From NCBI GenBank assembly GCA_963617485.1, contig CAVEPA010000009.1:33805-97804 (forward strand): a stretch of DNA of 64,000 nucleotides, in the 5' to 3' direction. Numbering within the stretch: the stretch's first letter is position 1; every line of letters starts with the position of its first letter. Below are positions 41,491 to 49,831 of this stretch, piece after piece. The notes beneath the pieces are model-generated. The model was not told the origin of the DNA, made no database searches, and worked only from the letters and a program-made list of their open reading frames with translations. Made by a program: the position numbers and the translations under genes. The DNA is from UBA1757 sp963617485. Lineage in GTDB: Bacteria; Bacteroidota; Bacteroidia; Bacteroidales; UBA1402.

Positions 41491-42054
41491 CTACTTTCTG
41501 TGCGTCAACATGTCTTGCAGCATTTTGCGCGCCCTTAAAAAATAAACCCTTGAACCCGTTTCGCTAATGTGCAGTGTTTCTGCAATCTCCCGGTGAGAAT
41601 AGCCGTCTATGGCAAACATATTGAACACCGAGCGGTACACCTGCGGCAAGCGGGCGATACATTGCATAATCTCTTCGGCCGACATGGAATCCAAGACCGA
41701 ATAATCGCTTTGAGAAAGCCCACGCGCCTCCTCAACATCTACCATATAGGGCTGGTCGGAAACTTTGCGCAACTGTCCAAGGGCAGTATTGACAAAAATC
41801 CTGCGCATCCAGCCGTCGAAAGAACCTTCGAATTTAAAATCGGAGAGGTGGGAGAAGACCTTCACAAAAGCATCGTGCAAAAGATCGGTAGCCGCTTCCC
41901 TATCGTTGGTGTAACGCAAGCAGATAGGCATCATCCGACGGGCATATACATCGTACAGACGCTTCTGCGCAGAGCGCTCACCACGAAGGCAAGCCTCCAC
42001 CAAAAGACGTTCTTCCGGCGTACATCCAGTTGTCTGTTCAAGCGATTCGTCCAT
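41491..42054 (-). CDS. ECF-type RNA polymerase sigma factor
   Basis: A 187-residue sigma-70 family factor with region 2 (about 30-95, LYDVYARRMMPICLRYTNDREAATDLLHDAFVKVFSHL... FDGWMRRIFVNTAL) and region 4 (about 130-182, LPQVYRSVFNMFAIDGYSHREIAETLHISETGSRVYFLRARKML). It lacks region 3 and any C-terminal extension. ECF factors direct polymerase to a small regulon and are usually held by a membrane anti-sigma encoded next door, here the 40212 gene. No consensus TAnnTTTG lies upstream; GAAC and TGTAAC in the 165-base gap could form an autoregulated promoter, but this is speculative. Confidence 0.92.
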   Translation of the reverse strand: MDESLEQTTGCTPEERLLVEACLRGERSAQKRLYDVYARRMMPICLRYTNDREAATDLLHDAFVKVFSHLSDFKFEGSFDGWMRRIFVNTALGQLRKVSDQPYMVDVEEARGLSQSDYSVLDSMSAEEIMQCIARLPQVYRSVFNMFAIDGYSHREIAETLHISETGSRVYFLRARKMLQDMLTHRK

Positions 42055-42171
42055 ATAGACAACAAACTGCTTAAAATGTTACACTTCCGTTCTCAAATAT
42101 CCGGCCCTATCTGCCAAATTCCGGAGATTTTTGGAGCATCCCCAAAGAAAAGACAAAGGAACGAATTTTTG

Positions 42172-42201
42172 TTGGTTCTAGCCATACTTGGATTATCTTT
42201 G
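42172..42201 (+). promoter_or_regulatory. Promoter for the TerB-DnaJ gene
   Basis: TTG (42172-42174), 19-base spacer, TATCTTTG (42194-42201) followed by C, 18 bases before the ATG at 42220. Confidence 0.65.
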
Positions 42202-42219
42202 CAAACAATTTGGAAAGAC

Positions 42220-42966
42220 ATGAGCAAAATCAAATGGATAGGGGGCATTGTCGGATGGGCCATAGGAGGTCCCTTAGGGGGCATTGTCGGTTTTTTTCTG
42301 GGCTCACTCTTCGACAATACCCAAATAATCTACCATACAACAGGACAAGGTCCTTATCATGATGAAAACAGACGGCAGCAGACCCATGAAGGCGATTTCG
42401 GCATCAGCCTGCTGGTGTTGTCGGCAGCGGTCATGAAGGCCGACCCTTCGGTAAAACGATCCGAACTGGAATACGTCAAGGAATTTTTCAAGCAGCAATT
42501 CGGACAGGAGAAGGCCGCCCAATACATACTGCTTCTACGCGAGATACTACAACAGGACATCGACCTGCGTCACGTCTGCCAACAGATTCGTATGATGATG
42601 GATCATTCTTCGCGCCTACAGTTGCTGCACTACCTTTTCGGTTTGAGCCAAAGCGATGGCAACATCAGTGAGGCCGAATTGCAGGTGGTACAGACCATAG
42701 CCAGCCATTTGGGCATTTCTTCCGCCGACTTCGAATCGATTAAGGCTATGTTCGTCAAGGATGCCACGAGCGCATATACCGTATTGGAAATCAGCCCCGA
42801 TGCCAGCATCGATGAAATCAAAAAGGCCTATCGGAAAATGGCTGTCAAGTACCACCCGGACAAAGTAAGTCACTTGGGCGAGGATGTGCAACGACAGGCC
42901 AAGGAAAAATTCCAACAGCTCAATGCCGCCTACGAGCAAATCAAAAAGGAGAGAGGCTTCAATTAG
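42220..42966 (+). CDS. TerB/DjlA-like protein with C-terminal J domain
   Basis: A 248-residue co-chaperone. A glycine-rich hydrophobic N-terminus (GGIVGWAIGGPLGGIVGFFLGSLF, 8-31) probably anchors it to the inner membrane. A TerB-like helical domain follows (about 58-170), then a J domain (about 183-248) with the essential HPD at 212-214 that stimulates DnaK. This is the DjlA arrangement, slightly shorter than the E. coli protein (271). The start MSKIKWIGG is supported by the promoter 18 bases upstream; the longer open frame would begin before it. Convergent with the radical SAM gene 8 bases away. Confidence 0.9.
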   Translation: MSKIKWIGGIVGWAIGGPLGGIVGFFLGSLFDNTQIIYHTTGQGPYHDENRRQQTHEGDFGISLLVLSAAVMKADPSVKRSELEYVKEFFKQQFGQEKAAQYILLLREILQQDIDLRHVCQQIRMMMDHSSRLQLLHYLFGLSQSDGNISEAELQVVQTIASHLGISSADFESIKAMFVKDATSAYTVLEISPDASIDEIKKAYRKMAVKYHPDKVSHLGEDVQRQAKEKFQQLNAAYEQIKKERGFN

Positions 42967-42974
42967 AGAGCCGT

Positions 42975-43754
42975 CTATCCAGCCACCGAAGCTTTGATAC
43001 CCGTCTGGGCTTCGAGCAAGGACGCGATTTCGCGCAATTTTTCAACAGGAATCTTCTCTAGCGTCTTTACCGGAGCTTCGCGGTCGAGACTGTAAATCAT
43101 CACTGAGGCGGGACGGATGGCCGCCATCTTCTCTATCCAAGCTTGAACTTCGGCGGGTGCGGTGTTATCGAAAGACTTACCTTGATAACTACCCTTCAAG
43201 AACATGGTCTGCACAATCAGTTTCGAATGGAAGGCCTGCAGGTTTTTCACCAAGTCGGCCACGTTGTAGTCGGGGTTCCAAGGACGGTTCATCTGCCGCA
43301 TGGTGTCATCAAAGGCAGAATCAAGCTTGAGGATATTGTTGTCGACCTTGAGCAGCGCTTCCCGGATTTCGGGACGATGTATCTGCGTGGCATTCGACAG
43401 GACAGACACTTTGGCCTGCGGGAAAAACTCATCGCGCAAAGCTGTCACCACATCCACTATCTTCGGAAAATCGGGATGCAAGGTAGGCTCGCCGTTACCA
43501 GCGAACGTAAGCACATCGGGACGGATGCCTTCTGCCTGTAAAGACTGCAGTTTGGAACGCAAAGCCTGACGGATATCATCGGCCGTAGGCAGGGGATTTT
43601 TGGTGAACATCTCGCCCAGACCACATTCACAATACACACAATCGAAGGTGCAGAATTTTCTTTTCAGCGGCAACAGGTTAATGCCCAAAGAGCAGCCCAA
43701 ACGCCTTGAATGGACAGGGCCGAAAATGATATCGGGATAGAGTACCGTTGACAT
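42975..43754 (-). CDS. Radical SAM protein (COG0731 type)
   Basis: A 259-residue radical SAM enzyme with the cluster motif CTFDCVYC (Cys35, Cys39, Cys42), preceded by FGPVHSRRLGCSLGINLLP, which is characteristic of this family. The following TFAGNGEPTLHPDF matches the GGEP-type SAM-binding motif. No SPASM domain is visible. The family is related to the wybutosine enzyme TYW1 but its bacterial role is unknown. It starts 3 bases after nadB and is presumably co-transcribed with it. Confidence 0.88.
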   Translation of the reverse strand: MSTVLYPDIIFGPVHSRRLGCSLGINLLPLKRKFCTFDCVYCECGLGEMFTKNPLPTADDIRQALRSKLQSLQAEGIRPDVLTFAGNGEPTLHPDFPKIVDVVTALRDEFFPQAKVSVLSNATQIHRPEIREALLKVDNNILKLDSAFDDTMRQMNRPWNPDYNVADLVKNLQAFHSKLIVQTMFLKGSYQGKSFDNTAPAEVQAWIEKMAAIRPASVMIYSLDREAPVKTLEKIPVEKLREIASLLEAQTGIKASVAG

Positions 43755-43757
43755 GAT

Positions 43758-45329
43758 CTAGGCTTTTTTGGGCGGATAGTCGATGGTATAGTGCAGACCG
43801 CGGCTTTCCTTGCGTTCCATGGCCTGACGGGTAATCAGATAGCCCACATTGATGATATTGCGCAATTCGCAGAGTTCGCGCGTGGCCTTGCTGCGCTTGA
43901 AGAGCGCTTCGGTTTCCTCGTAAAGAATATCCAAACGGTTCCAGGCTCGCGTCAGGCGGGTATTGCTGCGGACGATGCCCACATAGGCCTCCATCAGCTG
44001 GTTCACTTCCTTCATGCTCTGCGTGATGAGTACACGTTCTTCGTTGGTGATGGTGCCTTCGGCATTCCACTCGGGCACATCTTCGTTGAAATCGTAGCGG
44101 TCGAGCACCGACAGAGAATGTTTGGCAGCTGCATCGGCATACACCACAGCCTCGATAAGCGAGTTGCTTGCCAGACGGTTACCGCCGTGCAGACCCGTGC
44201 AGGAACATTCGCCTATGGCATACAGACGACGTATGCTGCTCTGTCCGTTCAAATCAACCTTGATACCGCCGCACAGATAATGCGCCGCAGGTGCCACGGG
44301 AATGTAGTCTTTGGTGATGTCTATGCCATACGACAAACATTTCTTGTAGATGTTCGGAAAATGACGGCGCGTCTCTTCCGGATCCTTATGCGTAACGTCC
44401 AGATATACATGGTCTTCACCACGCTGCTTCATCTCATGGTCGATGGCACGGGCCACAATGTCACGGGGAGCCAGCGACAGACGCTTGTCGTATTTGTGCA
44501 TAAATTCCTTGCCGTCCATGGTGCGCAGCACACCGCCGTAACCACGCATGGCCTCGGTAATGAGGTAAGCCGGTCTATCGCCAGGATGATATAAAGCCGT
44601 CGGGTGGAACTGGATAAATTCCATATCCTTCACAACACCCTTGGCCCGGTAAACCATGGCAATACCATCGCCGGTAGCAACCAAGGGATTGGTGGTGGTG
44701 CGGTATACGGCTTCGCAACCGCCGGTGGCCATCACCGTAATCTTCGACAAGAAGGTGTCCACCTCGCCGGTATCCTCGTTCAGCACATAAGCGCCATAGC
44801 ACTTGATGCCGGGCGTATAGCGCGTGACGATAATGCCCAAATGGTGTTGGGTGATGATTTCAACCGCAAAATGATTGGTGAAAATATGGATATTGGGATG
44901 CTGTTTTACCGCCTTGATAAGCGATTGCTGGATTTCGGCACCGGTATTGTCGGCATGATGCAGAATGCGGAACTCACTGTGGCCGCCTTCGCGGTGCAAA
45001 TCAAACTCACCCTTGTCGTTTTTGTCGAAATGCACGCCCCATTCTATCAGAGCCTTAATCTGTGAAGGAGCGTTGTACACCACCTGATGCACTGCTTCGG
45101 GGTCGTTGATGAAATCTCCGGCTATCATCGTGTCCTGTACATGCTTCTCGAAATTATCCACGGCTAAATTGGTGACAGCCGCAATACCGCCTTGCGCGAA
45201 ATTGGTGTTGGCCTCGTCCATACCGGCCTTGCAAATAAGAGCCACACTTCCTTTGTCTGCCACTTTGAGGGCAAAGCTCATGCCTGCCAGGCCAGAGCCG
45301 ACTACCAGATAATCGAATTTTCTTACCAT
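43758..45329 (-). CDS. nadB: L-aspartate oxidase
   Basis: A 523-residue flavoenzyme that oxidises L-aspartate to iminoaspartate, the first step of de novo NAD synthesis. It has FAD-binding GSGLAG (11-16), EGGHSEFRILHHAD, MEFIQFHPTALYHPGDRPAYLITEAMRG (substrate site) and the GECSCTGLHGGNRLASNSLIEAVVYA FAD motif, plus a C-terminal helical bundle shared with succinate dehydrogenase. nadA and nadC are not in this window; the downstream partner is the radical SAM gene. Confidence 0.96.
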   Translation of the reverse strand: MVRKFDYLVVGSGLAGMSFALKVADKGSVALICKAGMDEANTNFAQGGIAAVTNLAVDNFEKHVQDTMIAGDFINDPEAVHQVVYNAPSQIKALIEWGVHFDKNDKGEFDLHREGGHSEFRILHHADNTGAEIQQSLIKAVKQHPNIHIFTNHFAVEIITQHHLGIIVTRYTPGIKCYGAYVLNEDTGEVDTFLSKITVMATGGCEAVYRTTTNPLVATGDGIAMVYRAKGVVKDMEFIQFHPTALYHPGDRPAYLITEAMRGYGGVLRTMDGKEFMHKYDKRLSLAPRDIVARAIDHEMKQRGEDHVYLDVTHKDPEETRRHFPNIYKKCLSYGIDITKDYIPVAPAAHYLCGGIKVDLNGQSSIRRLYAIGECSCTGLHGGNRLASNSLIEAVVYADAAAKHSLSVLDRYDFNEDVPEWNAEGTITNEERVLITQSMKEVNQLMEAYVGIVRSNTRLTRAWNRLDILYEETEALFKRSKATRELCELRNIINVGYLITRQAMERKESRGLHYTIDYPPKKA

Positions 45330-45361
45330 GTCTGTTTCCTTAATGGTTTTATATGGAATGG

Positions 45362-45369
45362 CGAAGGTA
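45362..45369 (-). promoter_or_regulatory. Promoter -7 element for nadB
   Basis: TACCTTCG on the minus strand (one mismatch to TAnnTTTG), 32 bases before the ATG at 45329; no -33 element seen. Confidence 0.35.
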
Positions 45370-45411
45370 GCGCTTTTATTGTTTGGTTATACCCCGAAAA
45401 GGGATTTTTTA

Positions 45412-45443
45412 TTTGTATACTGTATGCACTTGCATTACTTTTG
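45412..45443 (+). promoter_or_regulatory. Consensus promoter for thioesterase-dprA
   Basis: TTTG (45412-45415), 20-base spacer, TACTTTTG (45436-45443): a full consensus match, about 38 bases before the ATG at 45482. Confidence 0.7.
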
Positions 45444-45481
45444 CGAGAGCAACCTTAGCCATCTGTAAAATTGTTTTGAAA

Positions 45482-45898
45482 ATGAATGACGACTGTCTTT
45501 TTAGTCTTCCCATGAAAGTACGCGACTACGAATGCGATATCCAAGGCGTAGTCAACAATGCCAATTACCAACACTATCTGGAGCACGCACGACACGAGTT
45601 CCTGCTCGCCGCCGGCATCAGCTTTGCCGATTATCACGAAAGGGGCATCGACTTTATTGTCTACCGCGTTGAGATTGACTACAAATCGCCCTTGCGCAGC
45701 CGCGATGAATTTACCGTAGGTGTCAACGTCCACAAGGAAGGCCTGCGCTGGATTTTCGACCAACGCATTACCAACATGGCTACAGGCAAAATCTGTGTGC
45801 TGGCCAAAGTCATCTGCGTCGCACTGGTAAAGGGGCGGCCCAAAGATTGTCCCGAACTGCTCCAACAATTGCAGACACATTTTCCGCAAGTCGGATAG
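45482..45898 (+). CDS. Hotdog-fold acyl-CoA thioesterase (YbgC/4-hydroxybenzoyl-CoA type)
   Basis: A 138-residue single hotdog domain. The signature DIQGVVNNANYQHYLEHARHEFL carries the catalytic Asp19 and the helix start typical of the FcbC/YbgC group. IDFIVYRVEIDYKSPLRSRDEFTVGVNV is the central strand region. It hydrolyses acyl-CoA thioesters in the cytosol; the natural substrate is uncertain. It is followed by dprA after 23 bases. Confidence 0.88.
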   Translation: MNDDCLFSLPMKVRDYECDIQGVVNNANYQHYLEHARHEFLLAAGISFADYHERGIDFIVYRVEIDYKSPLRSRDEFTVGVNVHKEGLRWIFDQRITNMATGKICVLAKVICVALVKGRPKDCPELLQQLQTHFPQVG

Positions 45899-45921
45899 AT
45901 TCTTTTATTTTACTTATTGCC

Positions 45922-47049
45922 ATGAAAAATCTTTATCGGGTAGCACTCAGTATGCTTCCCAACATCGGACATCGACAAGTCCAAGAACTTTACAACATCC
46001 TTGACGGAGACATTTCCCTGTTGTTTCATCCCGACAGCTGGCGCGAATTGCCCAATCTGCCATCGGCCATAGTGGAAGAGCTGCGTAGCGGGCGTGCCCT
46101 GCAACGCGCCGAGCAAGAGCTGGCTTATGTAGAAAAAGAGCATCTTCGCATTTTCTTCCGCGACGATCCCGATTACCCTCCCCGATTAAAAGCCTGTCCG
46201 GACGCGCCCCTGCTTATGTACCTAAGGGGAACTGTCAATCTCAACCCTGGCAAAGTACTGGCCGTGGTGGGTACACGCAAACTTACGAGTCTGGGCCGCT
46301 GCTACTGCGAGGACTTGGTGGCCGAGCTGGCAAGGTCCTGTCCCGGGCTACTGATAGTGAGCGGACTGGCTTACGGAGCCGATGTCTGCGCTCATCGTGC
46401 AGCCTTGGCGAACGGGCTGCCCACCCTGGCCGTGGTTGCCCACGGCCAGGACAGCGTCTACCCGGCGGCGCACCGTTCCGTCTTGAGAGAAATGCTGACA
46501 GCCGGCGGTGGTATGTTGAGCGAGTTTCCACACGGCACCGAAGCATTCAAGAGTAATTTTGTTCAGCGCAACCGCATCGTGGCTGGACTGAGCGATGCCT
46601 GCGTGGTGATAGAATCGCCCGAGAAGGGAGGCTCGCTGATAACGGCCCGCATGGCGCGCGACTACGACCGTGAGGTGTTCACCTTTCCTGGCCGCCCGGT
46701 AGACGAAAACAGCCGTGGTTGCAACAAACTCATCAAACAACAGATTGCCTGTCTGATAGAATCGGCCGAGGACCTGTTGCGCGAACTGAACTGGGACGCT
46801 GCGTCCAAGCCACTATGCCTGCAGACACAGCTTTTTGCCAATCTGAGCGAAAAGGAAACTGTCCTGCTGTCGTTGATGGAAGCGGGCAAAAAATACGAAG
46901 CGCAGGACCTGCTCGGCCTTTGTCTGGTCCGAGGAGAATCCTGCGCCCGTCATATCGGGGATGTTTTGTCTATCTTGCTGATGCTGGAAATGAACCAGGC
47001 GGTAATTGCTTTGCCGGGAGGCCTGTATCAACGGCGGCAGTCAAGATAG
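45922..47049 (+). CDS. dprA: DNA processing protein DprA
   Basis: A 375-residue protein that loads RecA on incoming single-stranded DNA during natural transformation; it is widespread also in non-competent species. The N-terminal HhH/SAM-like region is about 1-75, the Rossmann-like domain about 78-290 (VVGTRKLTSLGR, VSGLAYGADVCAHRAAL, SEFPHGTEAFKSNFVQRNRIVAGLSDACVVIESPEKGGSLITARMA), and the C-terminal winged helix about 310-375. Residues 168-177 are encoded by a perfect hairpin (46425-46450). The start MKNLYRVALSMLP is the family start. It converges on leuS with a 7-base gap. Confidence 0.93.
   Translation: MKNLYRVALSMLPNIGHRQVQELYNILDGDISLLFHPDSWRELPNLPSAIVEELRSGRALQRAEQELAYVEKEHLRIFFRDDPDYPPRLKACPDAPLLMYLRGTVNLNPGKVLAVVGTRKLTSLGRCYCEDLVAELARSCPGLLIVSGLAYGADVCAHRAALANGLPTLAVVAHGQDSVYPAAHRSVLREMLTAGGGMLSEFPHGTEAFKSNFVQRNRIVAGLSDACVVIESPEKGGSLITARMARDYDREVFTFPGRPVDENSRGCNKLIKQQIACLIESAEDLLRELNWDAASKPLCLQTQLFANLSEKETVLLSLMEAGKKYEAQDLLGLCLVRGESCARHIGDVLSILLMLEMNQAVIALPGGLYQRRQSR
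46425..46450. repeat. Perfect 11-bp hairpin inside dprA
   Basis: CCTGGCCGTGG (46425-46435) and CCACGGCCAGG (46440-46450) are exact complements around a TTGC loop. It is in frame with no visible length change to the encoded Rossmann fold. Confidence 0.85.
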
Positions 47050-47056
47050 CAATGGG

Positions 47057-49813
47057 TCACAAAACAATATTGACAATCTTCTTGGGAACAATGATAACCT
47101 TGCGTACGGGCTTGCCGTCTATCCAGCGCTGAGAAGATTCGTGGGCCAGCACCGCAGCTTGAATGGATTCGTTGTCGGCATCGGCGGGGAACTCTAGTGC
47201 GAAACGCGTCTTGCCATTAAACGAAATACTGTAGGTCACTTTGTCTTCTACCAAGTACGACTCATCGCAGACAGGCCACTGGGCATCGCAAACCGAGCCG
47301 TCATTACCAAGCGCTTGCCATATTTCCTCGCAGATATGCGGAGCGAAGGGTGTCAGCAGCACAACAAAGGGCTCTATGATTTCACGCTTGTTGCAACGTC
47401 CCAGCTCGTTGAGACAAATCATAAAGGCACTCACGGCGGTGTTGAACGAGAAGTGTTCAATGTCCCAGGTAAGTTTCTTGATAAGCTTGTGCAAGCTCTT
47501 GAGCTCTTCGCGGGTGGCCGGTTCATCGCTGAATTCAAAGCCGGTACCGTGAGCGCACTGATTCCACAGTCGGCGCAGGAAGCGGTGTACACCGTCAATA
47601 CCGTTGGTATCCCAAGGCTTGGAGGCTTCGAGCGGACCCAAGAACATCTCATACAGACGCAAGGTGTCGGCACCGAACTTTTCAACGATGTTGTCGGGGT
47701 TCACTACATTGAACATCGATTTGGACATCTTTTCCACAGCCCAACCGCAGACGTAGTCGGTGGTGCCTTCTTCGAAGATGAATTCAGCCGTAGCATATTC
47801 GGGATTCCAGGCGCGGAAAGCATCCACGTCCAGTATATCGTTGCTGACTATGTTCACATCCACATGGATGGGCGTTACATCGTACTTGTCCTTCAGACCG
47901 AAGCTGACAAAAGTATTGGTGTCCTTGATACGATAGACGAAATTGGAACGGCCTTGAATCATGCCCTGATTGACCAGTTTCTTGAAAGGTTCGTCCTCGC
48001 AGACATAGCCCAAATCGAAGAGGAACTTATTCCAGAAACGGCTGTAGATAAGATGACCGGTAGCATGTTCGGTACCGCCGACATACAAATCGACCTGACG
48101 CCAGTATTCATCGGCATCCTTAGATACCAGAGCTTGGTCGTTGTGAGGATCCATATAGCGCAGGTAATAGGCCGATGAACCGGCGAAACCGGGCATGGTG
48201 TTCAGTTCGAGCGGATATCCTTCGGGGGTCTTCCAATTCTTGGCATGACCTAGCGGGGGCTCGCCTTGCGCCGTGGGCTTGAAGTCGGACACTTCGGGCA
48301 GTTCCAGCGGCAAGCAGCTCTCGTCAAGCATATAAGGCATACCATCCTTGTAGTAAACCGGGAAGGGCTCGCCCCAATAGCGCTGACGCGAAAAGATGGC
48401 ATCGCGCAGACGGTAGTTCACCTTAACGCGGCCCAATTTGTGTTCGGCCACATATTCCTTGGTTTTGGCAATGGCCTGCTTGACTGTGAGGCCGTTCAAA
48501 AAGCCGGAGTTCATCATGATGCCGTCTTTGGCATCGAAACTTTCTTCAGAAACATCGCAACCCTCGATAAGCGGGATGATGGGCAGGTTGAAATGCTTGG
48601 CAAATGCATAGTCGCGGCTGTCATGAGCCGGCACGGCCATAATGGCACCGGTGCCATACCCGGCCAGCACATAATCGCTAATCCAGACAGGCACGGCATC
48701 GCCCGTCAAAGGATTGATGGCATAGCTTCCTGAGAATACGCCCGTTACGCGTCGGTCGGAGATGCGTTCACGCTCGGTGCGCTTCTTGACAGCATCCAGA
48801 TAAGCGTCCACTTCGGCGCGCTGGGCAGGCGTAGTCAAGGCCTCCACCAGCTCGCTCTCTGGTGCGAGCACCATAAAAGTCACACCGAACATCGTGTCGG
48901 CACGCGTGGTAAAAATGGTGAATTCCAAGTCGCTGTCCTTCACCTTGAACTGCACTTCGCAACCTTCGCTGCGGCCTATCCAATTGCGTTGGGTTTCCTT
49001 GAGCGAATCGGACCAATCTATCTTTTCCAGACCATCCAACAGACGTTGGGCATAGGCCGATACACGCAGGCACCATTGGCGCATCACTTTCTGTTCCACG
49101 GGATAACCGCCACGTATAGACAGACCCTCGCTCACTTCGTCGTTGGCCAGCACGGTTCCCAGCTTGGGGCACCAGTTTACCATCGTATCGCCCAGATAGG
49201 CAATGCGATAGTTCATCAGCACACGCTGCTGCTCCTTGTCGGAATAGGCCTTCCATTCTGCGGCGCTGAAAACGAGCTCTTCGCCACAAGCAACGTCAAG
49301 GCCTTCGCTGCCCTGCTTACTGAAATGCTCCACCAATTCGCTGATAGGACGAGCCTTGCCGGCCACATTGTCGTAATAGTGGTTGAACATCTGGATAAAA
49401 GCCCATTGCGTCCACTTGTAATAGGCGGGGTCACAGGTCCGCACTTCGCGGTCCCAGTCGTAGCAGAAGCCAATCTTGTCCAGCTGTTCACGGTAGCGGG
49501 CAATGTTTTTGGCGGTGGTTACGGCCGGATGCTGACCCGTCTGAATAGCATACTGTTCGGCAGGCAGACCATAAGAGTCGTAGCCCATGGGGTGCAGCAC
49601 GTTATATCCTTGCAGACGTTTGAAACGGGAGAAAATATCCGAAGCGATATATCCCAGCGGATGTCCCACATGCAAACCTGCTCCCGAAGGATAAGGGAAC
49701 ATGTCGAGCACATAATATTTGGGTTTGGTCTTGTCTTCCTTAACGTGATAAGTGCCACGTTTTATCCATTCAGCTTGCCATTTCTGCTCAATGGACCGAA
49801 AATCGTACTCCAT
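47057..49813 (-). CDS. leuS: Leucyl-tRNA synthetase
   Basis: A 918-residue class I synthetase. HVGH at 48-51 (PYPSGAGLHVGHPLGY), the CP1 editing domain about 230-430 (TTRADTMFGVTFMVLAPE, GYGTGAIMAVPAHDSRD), KMSKS at 695-699 and a C-terminal anticodon-binding region follow the LeuS order. It is the last gene of the parE-leuS run, 18 bases after the Na/Pi cotransporter; no separate promoter fits in that gap. Confidence 0.97.
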   Translation of the reverse strand: MEYDFRSIEQKWQAEWIKRGTYHVKEDKTKPKYYVLDMFPYPSGAGLHVGHPLGYIASDIFSRFKRLQGYNVLHPMGYDSYGLPAEQYAIQTGQHPAVTTAKNIARYREQLDKIGFCYDWDREVRTCDPAYYKWTQWAFIQMFNHYYDNVAGKARPISELVEHFSKQGSEGLDVACGEELVFSAAEWKAYSDKEQQRVLMNYRIAYLGDTMVNWCPKLGTVLANDEVSEGLSIRGGYPVEQKVMRQWCLRVSAYAQRLLDGLEKIDWSDSLKETQRNWIGRSEGCEVQFKVKDSDLEFTIFTTRADTMFGVTFMVLAPESELVEALTTPAQRAEVDAYLDAVKKRTERERISDRRVTGVFSGSYAINPLTGDAVPVWISDYVLAGYGTGAIMAVPAHDSRDYAFAKHFNLPIIPLIEGCDVSEESFDAKDGIMMNSGFLNGLTVKQAIAKTKEYVAEHKLGRVKVNYRLRDAIFSRQRYWGEPFPVYYKDGMPYMLDESCLPLELPEVSDFKPTAQGEPPLGHAKNWKTPEGYPLELNTMPGFAGSSAYYLRYMDPHNDQALVSKDADEYWRQVDLYVGGTEHATGHLIYSRFWNKFLFDLGYVCEDEPFKKLVNQGMIQGRSNFVYRIKDTNTFVSFGLKDKYDVTPIHVDVNIVSNDILDVDAFRAWNPEYATAEFIFEEGTTDYVCGWAVEKMSKSMFNVVNPDNIVEKFGADTLRLYEMFLGPLEASKPWDTNGIDGVHRFLRRLWNQCAHGTGFEFSDEPATREELKSLHKLIKKLTWDIEHFSFNTAVSAFMICLNELGRCNKREIIEPFVVLLTPFAPHICEEIWQALGNDGSVCDAQWPVCDESYLVEDKVTYSISFNGKTRFALEFPADADNESIQAAVLAHESSQRWIDGKPVRKVIIVPKKIVNIVL

Positions 49814-49831
49814 AATGATAGGTCTTGTCTA

